Part shown: positions 52,409 through 62,724 of the stretch, piece after piece | How the letters are laid out: each line of letters starts with the position of its first letter | Numbering within the stretch: position 1 is the stretch's first letter | Assembly: GCF_036014115.1 (NCBI RefSeq) | Contig: NZ_CP107913.1 | Coordinates: forward strand, 2,297,001 to 2,361,000 | DNA from: Streptomyces sp. NBC_00448 | GTDB lineage: Bacteria; Actinomycetota; Actinomycetes; Streptomycetales; Streptomycetaceae | Length of the DNA: 64,000 nucleotides | Reading direction: 5' to 3' | Notes under the pieces: generated by a model | The model's database searches: none | Seen by the model: the letters and a program-made list of their open reading frames with translations, nothing else | Told to the model about the DNA's origin: nothing | Program-made: the position numbers and the translations under genes

Positions 52409-52431
52409 TCCAGGGGCGCGGGGAACTGCGC
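52409..52431 (-). repeat. dispersed 23-nt repeat (copy 2, inverted)
   Basis: Reverse complement of 33110-33132, identical over 23 nt. It lies 46 nt from the 41-nt repeat in the 293-nt gap upstream of dapD and behind the big GH78 gene. A separate 15-nt direct repeat (52438-52452 and 52457-52471, CCCTGAACCGACAGG) follows. Confidence 0.75.
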
Positions 52432-52499
52432 GGGCAACCCTGAACCGACAGGTGGTCCCTGAACCGACAGGACGGGGCAGCCGGGTGGGTCCGGCACCG

Positions 52500-55400
52500 T
52501 CAGGGAGCCAGTTCCACCACGCGGGAGAAGCTGTTCTGCGCGGAGGTGATGACGATGCGGAGCTGCGTGGTGGTGACGGGGGTGTCGAAGGGTATCCAGC
52601 GGCTGACCGCGGAGTTCCCCGAGACGGTGGCCCGGGTGGCCCATTGGGAGCCGTCCCAGGTCTGGACGGTGAAGTCGGTGGGGACGCCGTCGGGATGGGA
52701 GACGAAGGAGACGCCGTCGAGGGTCACGGCGGAGGGCGTGGTGACGGTGAGCGTGTCGGGATAGACGTCCTGCGTGTCGTCGTTCCAGAAGGTGGCGGGG
52801 TCGCCGTCGATGGCGTTCCCGGGCACGTAGGTGCGGGTGGCGCCGTCGACGACGTTGGGCGCGTGGAAGCTGGAGGCGTCCGCGGTGGTGCCGGCCGGCC
52901 AGCTGCCGAAGACGGAGACCTGCACGGTGCTGGTGGCGAGCGTGCCGTCGGGCGCGCGTACCTGGATCGGCACCGCGTGCACCCCGCTGGCCGCGTCGGC
53001 GGGCACGGTGAGCTTGACGGTGGCGAGGGTGACCGTGGCGGCGGGGGTGATCGGGATGGCGGCCGGGGTCGCGGTCGCGGTCCACCCGGCGGGCACCTGG
53101 GCGCCGACCACGGCGGAGCCGGACTTCGTGCCGGCCGCGGAGACGACCACGCTGATGTCGCCGCTCGCGCCGGCCTTGACGGGCGCGGCGGCGCTCGCGG
53201 TGACGGACAGGTGGGTGACCGAGGTGCTCGGCGGGGTGACGGTGAAGGTGTAGTCGCCGGAGCCGGCGGTCAGCGTCAGGGTCTGGCCGGTGGCCTTGCC
53301 GACGGTCAGCCCGGGGTCGGACTGTCCGGCGCGGCCCGCGGTGTAGAGGGTGCGGCCGCTCTCGCGGACCGTGGAGGCGGTACCTCCCAGCAGCGGCAGC
53401 CGGATGGTGGCGGTGGCACCGACCGGGACGACCGCGTGGTAGGTGAGCTTGCTGCCGTCGCGCTGCCAGGAGCCCTCGACGGTGCCGCGGACGGTGTGCT
53501 GGGTGGCCGAGACGTGGGTGAGGTCCCCGACGACGCTGGGTGCGAGCGTGAGCCGGCCGTATCCGGCGCCGGCGGCCGAGTCGCCGGGCTGGATGCCGGC
53601 GAGCTGCTGGTAGAACCACTGGCCGATGGAGCCGCCGAGACCGATGTGGTCCTTGGACGACGTGCCGTCGGGGGCCGAGGAGTTCGGCCACTTCTCCCAG
53701 ATGGTGCCGGGGCCCTGGTCGACCATGTAGCCGAAGCTCGGGTAGTCCTCGCGTTCGGCGAGGGCGAGGGCGACGTCGTTGCGGCCGTACGCACCGAGCG
53801 CCTGGTAGACGTAGGTGGTGCCGACGAATCCGGTGGTGACGTGGTCGCCGTGGGCGGCGATGTCCTGCACCAGCCGGTCGAGGCTGGTCTGCTCGTGGCC
53901 GGCCGGGACCAGGCCGAGCGCGAGCGGCATCGCGTAGGACAGCTGCGAGCCGTTGCCGAAGACGCCGGTGGCGGCGTCGAAGTAGCGCTTGAGGAAGCCC
54001 GCCTTCACCTGGTCGGCGACGGCGCTGTAGTGGGTCGCGTCGGCGGTCTTGCCGAGCACGGTCGCCATCTTCGCGAGCAGGGTCGCGTCGAGGTAGGAGA
54101 ACGCGGTCTGGAAGTAGTCGTGCGGGGTGCTGACGGTGGCCAGCCAGTCGTCTCCCCACGAGGTCGGGGAGTCGACCACCACGTGGTCGGCGTCGCTGAT
54201 CGTGGCGAGGTAGTCGACCCACGCCTTGACCTGCGCGTAGTTGGCGGTGATGGGCTGCTTGTCGCCGTACTGCGTGTAGGTGTCCCAGATGATCTGCGGG
54301 TAGGCGGTGCCCCAGGCCGGGTCGGTGGCCCAGGAGCCCTGACCGCCGTTGGCGGGTGCCACGGACGGGATGCTGCCGTCGGCGTTGGCGCTGGTGGCGA
54401 TGTCCCCGAGCCACTTGGCGTAGAACGCCTGCATGTCGTAGTTGCTCATCGCCTCCTGGTCGGTGTCGCCCGCGTCGCCGAGCCAGCCGTGCCGCTCGCG
54501 GGTCGGGCAGTCCATCGGGATGGACTCCAGGTCGTTGAGCTGGGTCTGGGCGACCGCGTCCTGGATCTTGTCGAGCAGCGGGTTCGAGGTGCTGAACTGC
54601 CCGGTGGTGGGGACGTCGGAGTGGACGACCTGCGCGGTCACGGTGACCTGGACGTCGTCGGGCAGGCCGGTCAGCTCCGCGTAGCGGAAGCCGGCGTAGG
54701 TGAAGTGCGGGGCGTACGTCTCGGTGCCGGTGCCGGCGAAGGTGTAGCGGTTGGTCTGCCGGGGCGGGTCGGAGGCGGAGAAGCTGATGTTGGAGGTCGT
54801 CACCTGGCCGCTCGCGTCCAGGATCTCGCCCTGGGTGAGGGTCGCGGTGGTGCCCGCGGGCTGGGCGGCCTTGATGGTGACCCAGCCGGTGCGGTTCTGG
54901 CCGAAGTCGTAGACGCGCTCGCCCGCCGCGGGGCGGGTCTCCTTGACCGGGGTGACGGTCTGTACGACGCGGGTCGGGGGTGTCACGTCGGCCCGGAGCG
55001 CGGTCATGGCGTCGTAGCCGGTCGCGGGGTGGGCGCCGTAGACGCCGAGTTCGGCCAGCCGGAAGGTACAACCAGCCGCGTTGCAAGGCAACTTGGTGGC
55101 GGTGACCCGGACGTAGCGGGCGGTGGTGTCGGTACTGAGGGTGACCGGCGAGGTGCCGGGGTTGGCCTGGTCGGCGCCGGTGCGGTCGGCGACGGTGGTC
55201 GCCGTGGCGAAGGTCGGGTCGTCGCTGACCTCGACCTTGTAGCGGACCGGGAAGCCCGCGCCGATCAGGTCGCCGGCCGTGTCGTTGGTGGGGCGGGCCG
55301 GGAAGAGCGTGAGGGTGCGCAGCCGCTGCTCGGAACCGAGGTCGGTCTGCACCCACTTGGTGGTGTCGGCGGTCGTCTCGATCTTCGAGTGGTAGCCCTC

Positions 55401-56516
55401 GGAGGCGTCGACGGAGTTGTCGATCCCGTCGGTGAGGGCGGCCGGTGACCAGCCGGCGGTGGTCGTGGTGTCCAGCGCGGTGACCGGCTTGCCCTGGGCC
55501 AGGCTCACCGGGTGCGCGACCGGGAAGAGCGCGTGCGCGGCCGTCCAGCCGCTGTCGTCGTGGCCGGGCGCGTCCCAACCGGGCGCGGCCTTGCGGGCGT
55601 CGTAGGTCTCGCCGTACCAGAAGTCGTCACCGGTCACCGGGCCCGCGGTGGTCCGCCATGACGGGCTGGTGCCGAAGGCGGCGGTGGAGCCGTCGGTGTA
55701 GGTGATGTCGAGTTGGGCGACGAAGACCGGCTGGCCGCTGAACTGGCCCTTGCCCGCCATGAATCCGAGGGTGTTGGCGCCCTGGCGCAGCTGCCGGGTG
55801 ACGTCCAGGTCGCGGTAGAGCACGCGCGAGTTGTAGTCGGTGACCGAGGAGTCGAGGACCTCGGACGCCTGCACGCGGGCGCCGTTGAGGTGCGGTTCCA
55901 CGATGCCCTGCGCGCCGAAGTACAGCCGGGCCCGGGCGACCGGCTTGGCCACCGTGAAGTCGCCGCGGGTCAGCGCGCCGTCGTCGGTGCGCAGCCACCA
56001 GGCCGACCAGTCAGTGGCGTTCAGCAGCCCGGTGTCGAAGGAGGCGGGCGCCGACCAGGGGGACGCGGCGCCCTCCTTGTTCCAGGTCCTGACCGTCCAG
56101 GTGTACGTCCGGTCGGCGGCGAGCGCGGGGCCGGCGTAGGAGACGGCGGTGGAGTCGGCGGACCTGACCCGGCCGGAGTCCCAACTCGCTCCCGCCGCGG
56201 GCTTTCCGCCGTTCCGGGCGGCGGGCGCGACCCGGAGTTCGTAGGCGGTCTGGGCCTCGGCCCGGCCGGTGTCACGCACCGTCCAGGCGAACGACGGGTG
56301 GGCGGCGTCGGTCAGCACGTCCGACGCCTGGCCGTCGGCGCGCAGCCCGACCGGGGCGAGCGGCCCGCCGGAGCCGTGCCCGGACGACGGTCCACCCGAC
56401 TGCCCGCCCGGCGCTCGCGCCGACGCGGCGGTGGGTACGGCCAGCGCGGTCGCGACGAGTACGGCGAGCACCGCCGCCCGTCTCCTGCGGCCTCTTCGAA
56501 GTCCGAACACGGTCAT
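52500..56516 (-). CDS. secreted GH78 alpha-L-rhamnosidase, multidomain
   Basis: 1,338 aa extracellular rhamnosidase. The signal peptide starts with an Arg-rich stretch ([21 protein letters not shown], cleaved near ASARA). N-terminal beta domain: [40 protein letters not shown]. An F5/8-type discoidin insertion (about 355-500; [36 protein letters not shown]) follows. The catalytic (alpha/alpha)6 region has [21 protein letters not shown], and a [17 protein letters not shown] motif and a C-terminal rhamnosidase domain come next. An NPCBM-like linker domain and a last F5/8-type module (about 1215-1338) end the protein. ATG 56516 has GGGGAGA upstream; the longer ATG 56552 is unlikely. Discoidin modules suggest polymer binding. 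Confidence 0.92.
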   Translation of the reverse strand: MTVFGLRRGRRRRAAVLAVLVATALAVPTAASARAPGGQSGGPSSGHGSGGPLAPVGLRADGQASDVLTDAAHPSFAWTVRDTGRAEAQTAYELRVAPAARNGGKPAAGASWDSGRVRSADSTAVSYAGPALAADRTYTWTVRTWNKEGAASPWSAPASFDTGLLNATDWSAWWLRTDDGALTRGDFTVAKPVARARLYFGAQGIVEPHLNGARVQASEVLDSSVTDYNSRVLYRDLDVTRQLRQGANTLGFMAGKGQFSGQPVFVAQLDITYTDGSTAAFGTSPSWRTTAGPVTGDDFWYGETYDARKAAPGWDAPGHDDSGWTAAHALFPVAHPVSLAQGKPVTALDTTTTAGWSPAALTDGIDNSVDASEGYHSKIETTADTTKWVQTDLGSEQRLRTLTLFPARPTNDTAGDLIGAGFPVRYKVEVSDDPTFATATTVADRTGADQANPGTSPVTLSTDTTARYVRVTATKLPCNAAGCTFRLAELGVYGAHPATGYDAMTALRADVTPPTRVVQTVTPVKETRPAAGERVYDFGQNRTGWVTIKAAQPAGTTATLTQGEILDASGQVTTSNISFSASDPPRQTNRYTFAGTGTETYAPHFTYAGFRYAELTGLPDDVQVTVTAQVVHSDVPTTGQFSTSNPLLDKIQDAVAQTQLNDLESIPMDCPTRERHGWLGDAGDTDQEAMSNYDMQAFYAKWLGDIATSANADGSIPSVAPANGGQGSWATDPAWGTAYPQIIWDTYTQYGDKQPITANYAQVKAWVDYLATISDADHVVVDSPTSWGDDWLATVSTPHDYFQTAFSYLDATLLAKMATVLGKTADATHYSAVADQVKAGFLKRYFDAATGVFGNGSQLSYAMPLALGLVPAGHEQTSLDRLVQDIAAHGDHVTTGFVGTTYVYQALGAYGRNDVALALAEREDYPSFGYMVDQGPGTIWEKWPNSSAPDGTSSKDHIGLGGSIGQWFYQQLAGIQPGDSAAGAGYGRLTLAPSVVGDLTHVSATQHTVRGTVEGSWQRDGSKLTYHAVVPVGATATIRLPLLGGTASTVRESGRTLYTAGRAGQSDPGLTVGKATGQTLTLTAGSGDYTFTVTPPSTSVTHLSVTASAAAPVKAGASGDISVVVSAAGTKSGSAVVGAQVPAGWTATATPAAIPITPAATVTLATVKLTVPADAASGVHAVPIQVRAPDGTLATSTVQVSVFGSWPAGTTADASSFHAPNVVDGATRTYVPGNAIDGDPATFWNDDTQDVYPDTLTVTTPSAVTLDGVSFVSHPDGVPTDFTVQTWDGSQWATRATVSGNSAVSRWIPFDTPVTTTQLRIVITSAQNSFSRVVELAP

Positions 56517-56859
56517 GCGGTGTCTCCCCACTGGGACCACTCTGGGAACCATAACGTTTCATGCGCGAGGCCACGTCCTACCGGTAATCCCGCCCCAGGG
56601 ACAAGGGTGCGGACACGGATCGGTACGGGGCGAGGAAACCCGGCGATCGGATTTAGGTGGTATTACGGCAGTAAGTTCCCTGCCGATCCCGCGAGTTGTC
56701 CGAAAACTGGTCGCCGCACGACTGTTGCCGTGCCGGTGCACCGTGGATAGCGTGTCCACCGATCAGATCTGAATCATTTCAATCCGGTGCGTCGATCGCG
56801 GACCGCGACCGCATCCGGGACCCCCTCGGGCCACCTCAGCGCCCCGACAGGAGCGAACC
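56517..56859. other. divergent intergenic region, 343 nt
   Basis: Lies between the two secreted GH78-type genes and must hold promoters for both. Least GC-rich parts: 56548-56570 and 56648-56700. At 56770-56781 is TGAATCATTTCA, an inverted repeat TGAA/TTCA with a 4-nt centre, 78 nt before the rightward gene; candidate operator, unproven. Confidence 0.4.
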
Positions 56860-59082
56860 ATGTCGAACAGCACGGAACCGGGCGCCGGGCCGAAGCGGAG
56901 GATGCTCCTCCGCGCGGGCGCCGCCTCGGTGGTCGCCGCCGCGGCGATGCGCGGCGTGACGGCCGAGGCGGCGGCGCCCGAAGCCGCGGCCGGCACAACC
57001 CCCGCGGGCGGCAACGGTGTTGTGCCGGCCGCCGCGTCGTCGGCCACCGCGTCCGCGGCCGGCGGCAAGGCGTCCGGCGTGCACGCCGCTCCGAGCGGCC
57101 GGTGGGACACCTTCAAGCTCTCCCCCGCGACCCGCACCGTCTCCCCGGTCGCGGTGCACGCCACCACCGGCACCGTCGGCAACGCCAAGGACCTGGTGCG
57201 CAAGGCCGGTTCGGCCGCGACGAGGCTCAGCGGCGCGGGCTCCTCGGTCACCCTCGACTTCGGCAAGGAGGTCGGCGGCTACGTCACCCTCACCCTCGGC
57301 GCCGGCGCGGACGCCGACCAGAAGGTGGGCCTGACCTACAGCGAGCTGTCCACCTACGTCAGCACCACGTCGAGCGACGGCTCCAACGGCGGCTCCAACA
57401 ACGAGCCCCCGGTGTGCTACACCGCGCAGCCCGCCGGCCGGATCAGCACCCAGACCTCCGTGCCCGTCTCCGGCACCGACGCCGCCGACAACCCGACCAG
57501 CCAACTGCGCGGCGGCTTCCGCTACTTGACGATCGTCAACCAGACCGCCGGCGCCGTGGAGCTGACCGGGGTCAGCGTGGAGATCGCCTTCGCCCCCAAC
57601 GCGGCGGACCTGCGCGCCTACCCCAACTACTTCTCCTGCGACGACGACCTGCTCACCCGCATCTGGTACGCGGGCGCCTACACCGTGCAGACCAACATCG
57701 TGGCGAACAACCAGGGCCGGGTGTGGGGCCCGCCCGCGGTCGGCTGGAACAACGGCGCCAGGATCGGGGAGTCCGGCGACACCGTGCTCGTCGACGGCGC
57801 CAAGCGCGACCGCACCGTGTGGCCCGGCGACCTCGGCATCTCCGTCCTGACCGACTACGTCTCGCTCGGCGACATGCGGACCGTGCGCGACTCCCTCCAG
57901 ACGCTCTACAACCACCAGGCCGCAAGCGGCGCCCTCCCCTACGCGGGCCCGGCCGTCGACTTCATCGGCAACTCCGACGCGTACCACCTGTGGACGCTCA
58001 TCGGCACCGCCTCCTACCTGCAGTTCACCGGTGACACCGGCTGGGCGACCGGGATCTACCCCAAGTACAAGGCCGCGCTGGACTACATCACCGCCAAGAT
58101 CGACAGCGACGGGCTGCTCAACGTCACGGCGAGCGCCGACTGGGCGCGGACCGACTCCGACGGCAAGAACATCGAGGCCAACGCCATCATGTACCGGGCG
58201 CTGGTCACCGCGGGACCGTTCGCCCGGGCGGCCGGCGACACCGCGACCGCGGCCGGCAGCGCCGCGACCGCCGCGAAGCTCAAGTCCGCGGTGGAGGCGG
58301 CCGGTTACTGGGACGGTGGCGCGGGGCTCTACCGCGACAAGCCCGGCTCCACGCTCTACCCGCAGGACGGCAACGCGCTGGCCGTGTGGTTCGAGCTGGT
58401 GCCGGACGCGGACCGGGCGAGCGCGGTCAGCCAGGCGCTCGGCGCGCGCTGGACGCCGGTCGGCGCACTCACCCCGGAGAAGAGCGCCGAGGCGGTGCAC
58501 CCCTTCCCCGGCGGCATGGAGGTGCACGCGCACTTCGCGGCCGGCCGCGACAGCACCGCGCTCGACCTGATCCGCCGCGAGTGGGGCTACATGCTCAACG
58601 CGCCCCAGGGCACGGCCAGTACGTTCTGGGAGGGCTACCGCACCGACGGCAGCTCGGACTACTCCGGCTCCTACATGAGCGCCGCCCACGGCTGGTCCAC
58701 CGGGCCGACCTCGGCGCTGACCTTCCGGCTGCTGGGCATCGCGCCCGCCGACGACGGCGGCACCGCCGGCTACCGCGTCGCCCCGCACCCGGGCGGAGTC
58801 GGCCGCGCGGAGGGGCAGTTGACCACTCCGGCCGGCGTGATCGGGGTGTCCTGGCGGGACCGCGGCCGCGGCGAGTTCGACCTGACCGTCACCGCCGCGA
58901 GCGGCGCGGTCGGCGAGATCGCGGTGCCGGTGCCGGCCGACGGGTCCTACGTCGTGAAGGTGGACGGCAGGACCGCGTGGGACCGCGCACCGCGCCTCTA
59001 CTCCGCCCGCAGGGAGGGGAGTCACGTCCTGCTGACCGGCGTGCCGGCGGGCAGCAGGACGGTCACGGTCCGGCGCGGCTGA
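56860..59082 (+). CDS. secreted GH78-like glycosidase
   Basis: 740 aa. Tat-like signal (KRRMLLRAGAASVVAAAAMRG) and a disordered Ala/Gly stretch to about residue 80. A beta domain (SVTLDFGKEVGGYVTLTLG) and an (alpha/alpha)6 region follow: YFSCDDDLLTRIWYAGAYTVQTN, DTVLVDGAKRDRTVWPGDLG (acidic residues in the usual acid position), WTLIGTASYLQFTGDTGW and AAHGWSTGPTSALTF. A C-terminal beta domain (ITTPAGV-type, VSWRDRGRGEFDLTVTA) ends it. The pattern is rhamnosidase-like, but DGAKRDRTVW differs from the DCPxRDE motif of the other two, so the bond cleaved may differ. Tight hairpin terminator follows. Confidence 0.82.
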   Translation: MSNSTEPGAGPKRRMLLRAGAASVVAAAAMRGVTAEAAAPEAAAGTTPAGGNGVVPAAASSATASAAGGKASGVHAAPSGRWDTFKLSPATRTVSPVAVHATTGTVGNAKDLVRKAGSAATRLSGAGSSVTLDFGKEVGGYVTLTLGAGADADQKVGLTYSELSTYVSTTSSDGSNGGSNNEPPVCYTAQPAGRISTQTSVPVSGTDAADNPTSQLRGGFRYLTIVNQTAGAVELTGVSVEIAFAPNAADLRAYPNYFSCDDDLLTRIWYAGAYTVQTNIVANNQGRVWGPPAVGWNNGARIGESGDTVLVDGAKRDRTVWPGDLGISVLTDYVSLGDMRTVRDSLQTLYNHQAASGALPYAGPAVDFIGNSDAYHLWTLIGTASYLQFTGDTGWATGIYPKYKAALDYITAKIDSDGLLNVTASADWARTDSDGKNIEANAIMYRALVTAGPFARAAGDTATAAGSAATAAKLKSAVEAAGYWDGGAGLYRDKPGSTLYPQDGNALAVWFELVPDADRASAVSQALGARWTPVGALTPEKSAEAVHPFPGGMEVHAHFAAGRDSTALDLIRREWGYMLNAPQGTASTFWEGYRTDGSSDYSGSYMSAAHGWSTGPTSALTFRLLGIAPADDGGTAGYRVAPHPGGVGRAEGQLTTPAGVIGVSWRDRGRGEFDLTVTAASGAVGEIAVPVPADGSYVVKVDGRTAWDRAPRLYSARREGSHVLLTGVPAGSRTVTVRRG

Positions 59083-59089
59083 GCAGGGC

Positions 59090-59144
59090 AGAACCGCCGA
59101 ACCGCCCGAACGCCGAACCGCCGAACGGCCGAACCGCCGAACGG
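59090..59144 (+). repeat. short CCGAACCGC tandem array
   Basis: About seven imperfect copies of a GAACCGCC/GAACGGCC octamer just after the stop codon of the GH78-like gene. Probably slippage-derived; no function seen. Confidence 0.65.
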
Positions 59145-59151
59145 ACAGCGC

Positions 59152-59185
59152 GGGGCCCGTCGAGCCGGAACGCTCGACGGGCCCC
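59152..59185. terminator. strong bidirectional terminator-like hairpin
   Basis: A perfect 14-bp stem, 59152-59165 pairing with 59172-59185, with a 6-nt loop, between convergent genes ending at 59082 and 59232. Confidence 0.75.
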
Positions 59186-59231
59186 GACACACGCTGCGGG
59201 CAAGGGGGTTCGTACGCCTCGCCGCTCGGCG

Positions 59232-61061
59232 TCAGACGACGGCCGGCGGCACCGGCCCCTCCCACGCCGCCGCGCCCTGGGCCCCGGCGCCCAGCACCGC
59301 GCAGCGCAACCAGTGCTCTCCCGGCTCCAGCCGGCCGGTGAGCGTGGGCAACGCGGTGCGGCGGGCCAGCAGGTTGGTGCCGGGCAGCGTGTGGATGACC
59401 TGCCCGGTGCGGGCCTCGCCGTCGCCGAGGTCGCGCAGCCCGCTGAGGTCGCCCGCGGTGGACACCGCCACCGCGCTGCCGGCCGCGCCCTCGGACCGGA
59501 CCAGCCCGGCGTCGCGGTCGACGGCGAACCCTCCTTCCGCGGTGTGCAGCGGCCGGGCGGTGCGGATGCGGTGGGTGCGCAGATGCCAGGGCGCGGCGGC
59601 GCTCAGCCAGGTGGTGATCTCGACGTCGGACCAGGGGTGCCAGGTGCTGGACACGGTGCCGTCGGCCGCGGTCCGCGGCTCCGCATTCCCCTCGCGGACC
59701 CGGAAGTGCGTCGGCTCGGCGTCCGGGTCGTCGTCGCTGACCGCGAGCACCGAGTCGTACGCCCCGTGGATCAGGCCGAGTTCACCGGACGGGACGCTGA
59801 AGCCGAAGCGGGTGGAGTAGGCGAACTTGGCGTACTTCGCGGAGCCGGCGCGCGCCCAGGTGCCCTGCTGGAGCCCGCTGAGCAGGGTCACGTCGCCGCC
59901 CGAGCGCAGCAGGACCGCGCCGGCGTGCGGCTGCGTGGACGCCTCCTGCACGGCGGCCTGCCCGCTCGGCTCGGCCGGTCCGGTGGGCGCCGCGGCCGCG
60001 TGCGGCTCCTCCCCCGCCGTCCAGAAGTCGTGCTCGGCCGGCAGCGCGAGCGGCAGGAACGCCTTCATCGCCCAGTACGGCGACCCGGGCGCGTTGTACT
60101 GCTCGGCCATCAGCGGCTGCGGGTAGGCGTAGCCGACCGAGAGCACCCCGCCGGGCGCGATGTCCGCCTGCCGGGCCCGCCACCAGCGCAGGTGCCGCAG
60201 CAGCAGGCCCTTCACCTCGCCGTACGGCAGCGCGTCCACCCCCGCGTACGGCAGCGCGCCCCAGAAGGAGCCCTGCGCGAAGCGGTAGGTGAGGCTGCGG
60301 CCGAAGGGCACCGCGGCGCCGTCGTCGGCGAACCAGTGCCGGAAGTCCGCGGCGAAGGAGGCCGCGCGCTGCCGGAAGCGCTCCGCCCTGGCCGGGTCCT
60401 CCTGGCCGCCGAGCGCCGCGTAGATCAGGCCGTAGAAGTGCATCGCCCACGGGATGTAGTAGTCGCGCTGCGGGGTGGGGCCGTCGCTGTACCAGCCCTC
60501 GCCGAGGGCGTACGTCTCCAGTGCGTCCAGGCGGGTGTGCCGGGCGTCGCGGTCGTGGGCGTAGCCGACCCGGTCCAGGCCGAGGCTCACCATGACCGGG
60601 AAGAAGTTCCAGTTGTTCGGCGGGGTGGCGCGGTCCAGCGACCCGGCCAGCCAGCGGCCGACCCGGTCGCGCGCCCTGCCGTCGAGCGGGTCCCACAGGC
60701 GCTCGGGGGCGAGCGCGAGCGCGAAGCCGAGCGCGGCGGTCTCCACCTGGCGCTGGTCGAAGCCGCCGATGTCGCCCCAGTACTCGGGGTGTTCGGGGTC
60801 GGTGCCGGCGGCCAGTCCGCGGGCCCACAGCTCCCAGTGCGCGAAGTCGCCGCCGCCCGCGGCCAGCGGCGCCAGCCCCCACAGCGGCCGGGCGAACCCC
60901 TCCAGGCCGGCGGCCTCGTCGCCGTAGGCCGCGACGTTCACCCCCGGCATGATCCGCGCGCCTCCCGGGCTCGCGTGCGGCACCAGCGCCGCGGCCAGTT
61001 CCCCGACGTACGCCTGAAGGTCCGCGCGTGCCCGCGCGCCGTGGCCGATCCCGGTGGTCAT
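59232..61061 (-). CDS. DUF2264 family protein, probable glycoside hydrolase
   Basis: 609 aa, cytoplasmic (no signal peptide), all-helical first 400 residues. NVAAYGDEAAGLEGFARPLWGLAPL, WGDIGGFDQRQVETAALGFAL, NNWNFFPVMVSLGL and WYSDGPTPQRDYYIPWAMHFYGLIYA are the conserved blocks of DUF2264, an (alpha/alpha)6-barrel family found with polysaccharide-use genes. The C-terminal 200 residues form a beta domain (WHPWSDVEITTWL). Enzymatic role unsettled; hydrolysis of unsaturated or uronic acid-containing oligosaccharides would fit the neighbours. ATG 61061 has GGAGG at 9 nt. A good operator lies immediately upstream (61082-61103). Confidence 0.85.
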   Translation of the reverse strand: MTTGIGHGARARADLQAYVGELAAALVPHASPGGARIMPGVNVAAYGDEAAGLEGFARPLWGLAPLAAGGGDFAHWELWARGLAAGTDPEHPEYWGDIGGFDQRQVETAALGFALALAPERLWDPLDGRARDRVGRWLAGSLDRATPPNNWNFFPVMVSLGLDRVGYAHDRDARHTRLDALETYALGEGWYSDGPTPQRDYYIPWAMHFYGLIYAALGGQEDPARAERFRQRAASFAADFRHWFADDGAAVPFGRSLTYRFAQGSFWGALPYAGVDALPYGEVKGLLLRHLRWWRARQADIAPGGVLSVGYAYPQPLMAEQYNAPGSPYWAMKAFLPLALPAEHDFWTAGEEPHAAAAPTGPAEPSGQAAVQEASTQPHAGAVLLRSGGDVTLLSGLQQGTWARAGSAKYAKFAYSTRFGFSVPSGELGLIHGAYDSVLAVSDDDPDAEPTHFRVREGNAEPRTAADGTVSSTWHPWSDVEITTWLSAAAPWHLRTHRIRTARPLHTAEGGFAVDRDAGLVRSEGAAGSAVAVSTAGDLSGLRDLGDGEARTGQVIHTLPGTNLLARRTALPTLTGRLEPGEHWLRCAVLGAGAQGAAAWEGPVPPAVV

Positions 61062-61081
61062 GGATACCGCCTCCACAGTGA

Positions 61082-61103
61082 AGTTGCGATAATTTTCGCA
61101 ACT
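61082..61103 (-). promoter_or_regulatory. LacI/GntR-type operator before the DUF2264 gene
   Basis: A perfect inverted repeat: AGTTGCGA (61082-61089) and TCGCAACT (61096-61103) separated by TAATTT. It sits 21 nt before the start codon, so binding would block transcription or initiation. No LacI or GntR gene is in the window, so the regulator is encoded elsewhere. Confidence 0.6.
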
Positions 61104-61358
61104 CTTTCGAGAGGCGTCAACGGCATTCGGCCCGCGGGCGCCTCCTCCTCGGCCGGCCGGGCGCAGGTGCGGCCCGCACCCGGCAACGCGTCGTGCGCGC
61201 CTTCCGGTTGCCAGGCACCACCCCCCCGGGCCCGCTCGCGTTCTTCGGATTGTCCATAGAACGGCTCGAAAATTACCGTCAGTTGTTCATTTTCCTACAT
61301 CCCGGTGGCCGTCCCCGGCTAGGGTGACGCCGACACGTCTCGCCGGGGAGGGCACCGA

Positions 61359-62644
61359 ATGGGCGATCGTTCACGGTTACCGGCGGCGATCCCGACACCT
61401 GTCTGGGAGATCGACCCCGGCACCGGGAAACCGCTGGTCGTCCACGTCAACGCGACGGCGACCGGGGGGGTGTCTCGGAACTGCTGCGCGGCCTGCTGCG
61501 CCACCAGCCCGCGGGCTGGGCCGTGATCGGCGGCACCGCCGAGTTCTACGCGGTGACGAAGTACCTGCACCACCTGCTGCACGGTCAGGCCGACCCCGGC
61601 CGGCTCGACGACCCGGAGATGGCGCGGACCTACCGTGCCGCGCTCGCGCCGCAGGCCGAGTGGTTCGCCCGGCGGGTGACCACGGGCGACGTGGTGGTCC
61701 TGCACGACCCGCAGACGCTCGGGCTGGCCCCGGCGGTCAAAGCCGCGGGCGCGCGGGTGGTCTGGCACTGCCACATCGGGGCCGAGGTCGCGCCCGAGCG
61801 CGGCCCCGGCGCGGTGTGGCGGGTGTTCGCCGCCGAACTCGCCGCGGTGGACGCCGTCGTGACCACGATGCCCGGGTTCGCCCCGCCGCGCACGCGCGAG
61901 CTGTTCGTGGTCCCGCCCGCGGTCGACCCGGCGGCGACGAAGAACCGCGAACTCACCGGGGACGAGGTCGCCGCGGTGCTCGCCGGCATCGGCCTCACCA
62001 CCGGCCGCGCCTCGACCGGCGTGACGGTCCGGCAGGACCGGCCGTTGCCGGCCGGCGCGCGGGTCGTGCTGCAGGTGTCGCGCTGGGACCCGCTCAAGGA
62101 CATGCCCGGGGTGGTGCGCTGCGTCGTGGGTCTCCCGAAGGACGTGCACGTCGTGCTCGCGGGTACCGAGCCGGCGGAGATCCCCGACGACCCCGAGGGC
62201 CTCGCCGTCCTCGCCGAGGTGACCTCCGTTCTGAGCGGGCTGCCGGACGAGGACCGCGCGCGGGTGCACCTGGTGAACATCTCGCTCAGGGACCCGGAGC
62301 GCAACGCGCTCGTGGTGAACGCCTTGCAGCGCAGGGCCGACGTGGTCCTGCAGAAGAGCCTGCAGGAGGGCTTCGGGCTCACCGTGACCGAGGCGATGGT
62401 CAAGGGCCGCCCGGTGGTCGCGTCCGACGTGGGCGGGCTGCGGTTGCAGGTCACGCACGGGCACAACGGCCTGCTCGTCGATCCGGCCGACCTCGCGGGC
62501 GTGCGTACCGCGCTCATCCGGCTGCTCGACGACCCTGCGCTGTGCCGGGAACTCGGCAGGCGCGCCAGGACCGGCGCGCTGGAGCGCTACACGATGCGAC
62601 GGTTCGCCGCGGACTACCTGAAGGTGCTCCACCGGGCGCCGTGA
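61359..62644 (+). CDS. GT4-type glycosyltransferase, apparent frameshift in a G7 run
   Basis: Would give about 428 aa. The frame from ATG 61359 (GGGGAGG upstream) reads to VVHVNATATGG, then a run of seven G (61474-61480) shifts it. With one more G it continues GVSELLRGLLRHQP and the second frame (from about 61480) runs to the stop at 62644, through a trehalose-synthase-like GT4 fold: VVWHCHIGAEV, VLQVSRWDPLKDMPGV, SLQEGFGLTVTEAMVKGRPVVASDVGGL. Either a sequencing error in a homopolymer, or a real mutation leaving a fragment that starts at 61523. Codon 7 is TTA, so translation would depend on the bldA tRNA. Transfers sugar from a nucleotide donor or makes a disaccharide; the acceptor is unknown. 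Confidence 0.8.
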
Positions 62645-62724
62645 CGGCCCGGCCCGCCGGACCGCGCCGGGCGTACGTCGTACGGACGGGCGGCGGGCAG
62701 CGGCGGCGGGCCGGGCCGGGGCCG

